8,606 nucleotides of DNA from contig CAMBZY010000113.1 of assembly GCA_945872325.1 (NCBI GenBank), positions 1-8,606 on the forward strand, read 5' to 3'. A program made the position numbers and the translations under genes. The notes below the pieces were generated by a model that ran no database searches, was not told the origin of the DNA, and saw only the letters and a program-made list of their open reading frames with translations. The stretch comes from Candidatus Kuenenia stuttgartensis (lineage in GTDB: Bacteria > Planctomycetota > Planctomycetia > Isosphaerales > Isosphaeraceae). Positions within the stretch are counted from its first letter, which is position 1. Each line of letters opens with the position of its first letter. Positions 5,608-8,606 of this stretch are shown here, piece after piece.

Positions 5608-5628
5608 CCGCTTTGTTCCTGTAGGGTG
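5608..5628 (+). repeat. Right 21-bp direct repeat flanking the repeat element
   Basis: Matches 5354-5374 at 20 of 21 positions, with an offset of 254 bp. It ends in GTAGGGTG, a third copy of the start of the inverted-repeat arm, after which similarity stops (ATCGC). Confidence 0.88.
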
Positions 5629-5649
5629 ATCGCTTTTTAGCTTCGTTCT

Positions 5650-5682
5650 CTTAAAAAAATATCGAAATCAAGCCTGAGCTTG
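5650..5682 (-). terminator. Weak terminator candidate at the end of the hemC gene string
   Basis: On the minus strand CAAGC-TCAG-GCTTG (5682-5669) overlaps the stop codon at 5668-5670. After 8 further bases a run of seven T follows. The stem is only 5 bp, so termination here is uncertain. Confidence 0.35.
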
Positions 5683-6282
5683 CGACTCGACAATCACGCT
5701 GTTCGATGCCAAAGCCTCTATCACCATACCAGAACTTGAGTTCGATGCATTCGATTCGCTCGAACCGTTGCCATCTCCATCGCTTTCCGATCCATCCTCA
5801 CCCGGTTGGCGTACAAATTTTCCTGGCCCTACCTGTGACCAAACCACCGCTCGATCGGCCCCACCAGTCAGCATTTTCATCTCGGCCAGGGTCACCGTCT
5901 TCGGCTTGCGAGCCTTGGTTCTCGGCTTCTTCGCTTTCCCAGTACCGGTCTCAGAAGGATTTGAGTCTGATTCCGATGGCTCCTGTGTCACTTGCGACGA
6001 GAGTGCTAAACCCTTTTGGGATAAGCTCGAAGGTTGAGTTGTGGCCGTTGACAGAGATGTTCCTGATGGAGTGGCTGACGGCTTGGTTGCAAACAGACGA
6101 GGCCTCCGTTCAGGGGTCATCGTCAGCCATGCCATGACTCCCAAATACCAGGCCACCATGTCCGGGTTCACACTGTGAAGCATCCAAGCCGATGTGGGGG
6201 TGAGTACAGAAACAAAAAAGACCCACGGACCGGTCCATCTCGGTTCAGACTTCGCGCTATTCATGTCGCTCGATGCTCGCAT
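5668..6282 (-). CDS. Small predicted membrane protein with low-complexity tail
   Basis: I do not recognise a named family. The frame is open back to 6459, inside hemC, but the part before 6282 does not look protein-like. I start at ATG 6280-6282 (204 aa), preceded by GGCGAG; ATG 6262-6264 (198 aa) is an equally sensible choice. After a short polar N-terminus come two closely spaced hydrophobic segments at about 17-34 (GPWVFFVSVLTPTSAWML) and 39-56 (MVAWYLGVMAWLTM), a probable membrane hairpin. A Ser/Thr/Pro linker follows, then a very basic stretch (GKAKKPRTKARKPK, about 114-127). Next comes VWSQVGPGKFVRQPG, and finally a Ser/Asn/Gly/Asp-rich tail. It is the last gene of the minus-strand string, about 136 nt after hemC, so it may be co-transcribed. 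A role in haem synthesis is possible only by position. The hydrophobic core and composition support a real gene. Confidence 0.72.
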   Translation of the reverse strand: MRASSDMNSAKSEPRWTGPWVFFVSVLTPTSAWMLHSVNPDMVAWYLGVMAWLTMTPERRPRLFATKPSATPSGTSLSTATTQPSSLSQKGLALSSQVTQEPSESDSNPSETGTGKAKKPRTKARKPKTVTLAEMKMLTGGADRAVVWSQVGPGKFVRQPGEDGSESDGDGNGSSESNASNSSSGMVIEALASNSVIVESQAQA

Positions 6283-6418
6283 GGATCTCGCCAGTCTAAG
6301 TTTCCATCTCACACCGATTGCTCGTGCCACGCACCAACATGTGTGAAATCCCGATACCTCAAACTTCGGTTGTTGTGCTGCCCGAGGTTTGACCGTTGTG
6401 GCCTGAAGCCGATCCGAT

Positions 6419-7384
6419 TCATCCGCCTGTAGGACTTGTACGCAAAATCTCAGCCGCACCCTGCTTCAAAAGAATTTCTGCCAGTTTTTGACCTAAAGCT
6501 TCTGGATTCTCAATCTGCCCCTCGCCTTCACCCTCCACCATGGTTTGTCCATCAAGCGAGAAAACCCGTCCTGAAAGGCTGAACTTATGATCCGAAGTCA
6601 CTCGCCCCCAAGCAGATAGAGGGATCATGCAACCACCTTCCAGAAGTCTTAGCAAGTGCCGTTCTGCTATGACTGAAGCCCTTGTGTTCAGGTCATTTAA
6701 GGGCATCAAGAGCTGGCAGGTTCCCAGATCGTCAGACCGACATTCCACCCCCAATGCCCCTTGGCCCACGGCTGGCAAAAACGCTGGAGGTTCAAGTACT
6801 TCGGTGATATTCTGATCAAATCCCAACCGATTCAGCCCAGCACAGGCCAGAATCACAGCGTCCATCTCGCCTTCGATCGCTTTGTTCATCCGGGTCTCAA
6901 CATTCCCCCGAATCGGCTCCACAATCAGGTCAGGCCTGAGATTCAAAAGCTGCGCCTTGCGCCTGAGAGAACTTGTCCCAACCTTTGCGCCTTGGGGTAA
7001 CTGTTTAACAGTCTTATACTTGGGTGAAATAAGAGCGTCGGCCACCTGTTCGCGGGGCGGGATGGCACCGAGCGTGAGGCCGGCTGGTTGGGAGGTGGGC
7101 AAGTCTTTTAGGCTATGGACGGCAATGTCCACCTCCTGATCGAGCAAGGCTCGTTGAATCTCTTTCGTAAATAAACCCTGGCCACCCACAGCCGCCAGGG
7201 GAGAATTTCGATCGCGATCTCCGGCCGTTGAGATCTTGATCAGCTCGACATTCAAACCAGGGTGCTCTTCAATGAGTCGATCACGGATAAACTCTGCCTG
7301 CCAAAGTGCTAAGGGGCTTGATCGCGTTCCAATTCGAACCGTTCGATGAGCGTTTTTCATTACAGATTCGGGCTTGATGATCAT
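6419..7384 (-). CDS. hemC: Hydroxymethylbilane synthase (porphobilinogen deaminase)
   Basis: Cytoplasmic enzyme of tetrapyrrole (haem) synthesis that joins four porphobilinogen molecules into hydroxymethylbilane. The 321-residue length is normal. Visible signatures in order are RIGTRSSPLALWQA (17-30), VGGQGLFTKEI (66-76), AVHSLKDLPT (88-97, with Asp94 matching the catalytic aspartate of the family), VGTSSLRRKAQ (135-145), IRGNVETRM (158-166), LPAVGQGALGVE (203-214), and the cofactor site EGGCMIPL with Cys252, which carries the dipyrromethane cofactor. The start at ATG 7382-7384 overlaps the comF stop (ATGA) and has a purine-rich GGAAGCGGAA upstream; a second ATG at 7360 would remove eight non-conserved residues and cannot be excluded. 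All key residues are present, so the enzyme should be active. Overlap indicates translational coupling to the ComF-like gene. Confidence 0.98.
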   Translation of the reverse strand: MIIKPESVMKNAHRTVRIGTRSSPLALWQAEFIRDRLIEEHPGLNVELIKISTAGDRDRNSPLAAVGGQGLFTKEIQRALLDQEVDIAVHSLKDLPTSQPAGLTLGAIPPREQVADALISPKYKTVKQLPQGAKVGTSSLRRKAQLLNLRPDLIVEPIRGNVETRMNKAIEGEMDAVILACAGLNRLGFDQNITEVLEPPAFLPAVGQGALGVECRSDDLGTCQLLMPLNDLNTRASVIAERHLLRLLEGGCMIPLSAWGRVTSDHKFSLSGRVFSLDGQTMVEGEGEGQIENPEALGQKLAEILLKQGAAEILRTSPTGG

Positions 7385-8184
7385 GATTCCGCTTCCAAAG
7401 TTCGGGCCATGGTGGCAAGGTAGATGGTCTTCGCACCCGCTAGCTTCAAGGCCCGGGCTGCCGATATTGCAGTTGCACCAGTCGTCAAAATGTCATCGAC
7501 CAAAACCACGGTCGAAATTCTGGCAAGCTCGTCAACCGCTGATTTTGTGACTTGGAATAACTGGGCCGTTACCCTAAATCGCTCTTCAGTATACAGATCC
7601 GAGAGGTAAGGTGTCGCCCTTGAGCGTTTCAAAAAGTTGGCAGATTGGCCTCCCGCTGGACTCCAGTTCTGAGCAATTTTGGATGATAGAAACGCTGATG
7701 GGTCATGACCTTCAAGAAATCTACGAGACCAGTGACGAGGTATCGGAACGATCCAGCAAGGACCAATTTTAGAGGCCCATGCCGAGTGCAGATCCCACCA
7801 CAGATCCGTCAAAAACTCGGAGAGCCACATCCCATGCTTTTTTTTCCCACTCAGGCAGGCCGAACGAATCGATCCGGAATAAGTCGCTAGCGAACGTGCT
7901 TGAACCCAAGGTAATTTTGTTTGCGTTCCGACCGGTTTTGACAATTTTACAGAGTGGCATCCTGCTGCGTGTGAACGGTTTGGGGGATTCGCACAGACAG
8001 GGCACCATTGGTCTGTCCACCACTCGACCTGACTGGTGCAAGTTGTGCAGGACCATCCATTGAGAGCAAATCCTTGGCATTCGATACAGATACTGGGTGC
8101 AACCAGTTCGCTGAATCCTCGGACGATTTCAGTTATCTGGCAAATTCTGGCGAAATCCTGGGCTATGGACCGGATTGTCTTCAT
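7381..8184 (-). CDS. ComF family protein / phosphoribosyltransferase-like (267 aa)
   Basis: The C-terminal half is a type I phosphoribosyltransferase-like domain with the PRPP-binding loop VVLVDDILTTGATA (226-239) followed by the AARALKLAGA helix typical of ComF/GntX proteins. IVPIPRHWSRRFLEGHDPS (145-163) matches the family's VPxPxxxxRxxxRGFxxx segment. The N-terminal part is a probable zinc-ribbon region with CIEC (33-36), CTTC (46-49), CPVC (61-64) and Cys76. One divergence is visible: the family's R-x-R-x-T-x-x-Q block reads KRSRATPYLSDL, so the usual glutamine is missing, and the later asparagine is also not conserved. ComF is needed for DNA uptake in competent bacteria and relatives occur in non-competent ones; the reaction, if any, is unknown. 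The start ATG 8182-8184 overlaps the sigma-factor stop (ATGA) and lacks its own Shine-Dalgarno, suggesting coupled translation. Confidence 0.92.
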   Translation of the reverse strand: MKTIRSIAQDFARICQITEIVRGFSELVAPSICIECQGFALNGWSCTTCTSQVEWWTDQWCPVCANPPNRSHAAGCHSVKLSKPVGTQTKLPWVQARSLATYSGSIRSACLSGKKKHGMWLSEFLTDLWWDLHSAWASKIGPCWIVPIPRHWSRRFLEGHDPSAFLSSKIAQNWSPAGGQSANFLKRSRATPYLSDLYTEERFRVTAQLFQVTKSAVDELARISTVVLVDDILTTGATAISAARALKLAGAKTIYLATMARTLEAES

Positions 8185-8606
8185 GAAAGATTACAATCAG
8201 AAACATTTGAATTTAAAGAGCTTGTGTTGGACGATGGCCGTAGGCCCGATTCTAGATAAGCCTCAAGCTGATTCTTTAAATTCGCTCTGGCCCGGGTCAA
8301 AATCGACTTCACAGCTGGTTCGGATCGCCCCATCACTTGAGAGATCTGTTGATATGACATCTCTTCAAATTTGTTTAATACAATGGCGAGCCTTTGATCT
8401 GCGGAAAGCGTTTGGATCGCCTCCTGAACGATTTGCGATAGCTCCACACTTCGCATCCTGGCGGATGGAGTACCTTCCCCTGAGATCGCATTCAGTTCAA
8501 GCACACCCAGTTGCGATGAATCGCCTTGGAGCGGCAGGTTCTGAGATCCTAACGTCTTATTCCTAGATCGGTTACGAATCTGGTTTACAGCCAGGTTGTG
8601 GGCGAT
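8181..8606 (-). CDS. RNA polymerase sigma factor, ECF-like (5' end outside the window)
   Basis: The frame is open from the right window edge to TGA at 8181-8183, giving the last 141 residues. Internal GTG/ATG codons near 8504 are not the true start, because the residues before them (IAHNLAVNQIRNRSRN) are the end of sigma region 2, where family members read as A-x-N-x-x-x-N-x-x-R. After a variable linker comes region 4: LSQIVQEAIQTLSADQR, then KFEEMSYQQISQVMGRSEPAVKSILTRAR (about residues 79-106 from the edge), the helix-turn-helix that reads the -35 element, and a Ser/Asn-rich tail of about 25 residues. This is the ECF (sigma-70 family) layout. It heads, or is upstream in, the comF-hemC gene string. 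No anti-sigma gene is seen downstream; upstream sequence is not available. Confidence 0.95.
   Translation of the reverse strand: MAHNLAVNQIRNRSRNKTLGSQNLPLQGDSSQLGVLELNAISGEGTPSARMRSVELSQIVQEAIQTLSADQRLAIVLNKFEEMSYQQISQVMGRSEPAVKSILTRARANLKNQLEAYLESGLRPSSNTSSLNSNVSDCNLS

Noticed and set aside
6283..6459. N-terminal extension of the membrane protein into hemC
   Set aside because: This part of the frame has no conserved-looking or structured sequence and would overlap hemC by 41 bp; starts with better context lie at 6282 and 6264.

Overview
The window looks like a chromosomal piece from a member of the Planctomycetota, probably order Planctomycetales; genus cannot be read from the sequence. 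The reasons are the C-terminal end of a DUF1501 protein, a Pkn2-type Ser/Thr kinase with a planctomycete-style N-terminal segment and a large region beyond one membrane helix, a tiny secreted protein ending in a WFLDQPSHLTP-type motif, and loosely packed genes with long intergenic gaps. No tRNA, rRNA, CRISPR array, transposase or phage gene is visible.

Layout. Bases 1-534 (+) are the tail of a DUF1501 gene cut by the window edge. It converges on a small predicted lipoprotein (637-870, -), with a shared hairpin terminator between them. After about 260 bases without a gene comes an HU-type nucleoid protein (1202-1519, -) with a canonical terminator. Next, all on minus, are an unrecognised ORF (1638-1976) coupled to a YkgJ-type cysteine-cluster protein (1979-2422), then an AT-rich gap and an 823-residue membrane-anchored kinase (2795-5266). 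Bases 5354-5628 hold a compact repeat element: five 36-bp tandem units inside a perfect 22-bp inverted repeat, flanked by a 21-bp direct repeat. The right part is a tight minus-strand gene string, read from high to low coordinates: ECF-like sigma factor (partial, 8606-8181), ComF-like phosphoribosyltransferase (8184-7381), hydroxymethylbilane synthase HemC (7384-6419), and a small membrane protein (6282-5668).

How the genes fit together. Sigma, comF and hemC overlap by ATGA at both junctions, so they are almost certainly co-transcribed and translationally coupled. HemC supplies tetrapyrrole synthesis. The sigma factor and ComF-like protein have no obvious metabolic link to it, so the grouping is either a lineage-specific operon or incidental. 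The kinase appears to have its own promoter just beside the repeat element. The most unusual structure in the window is that repeat element, which looks like a non-coding, non-autonomous interspersed element. No clear new defence or metabolic system is present.
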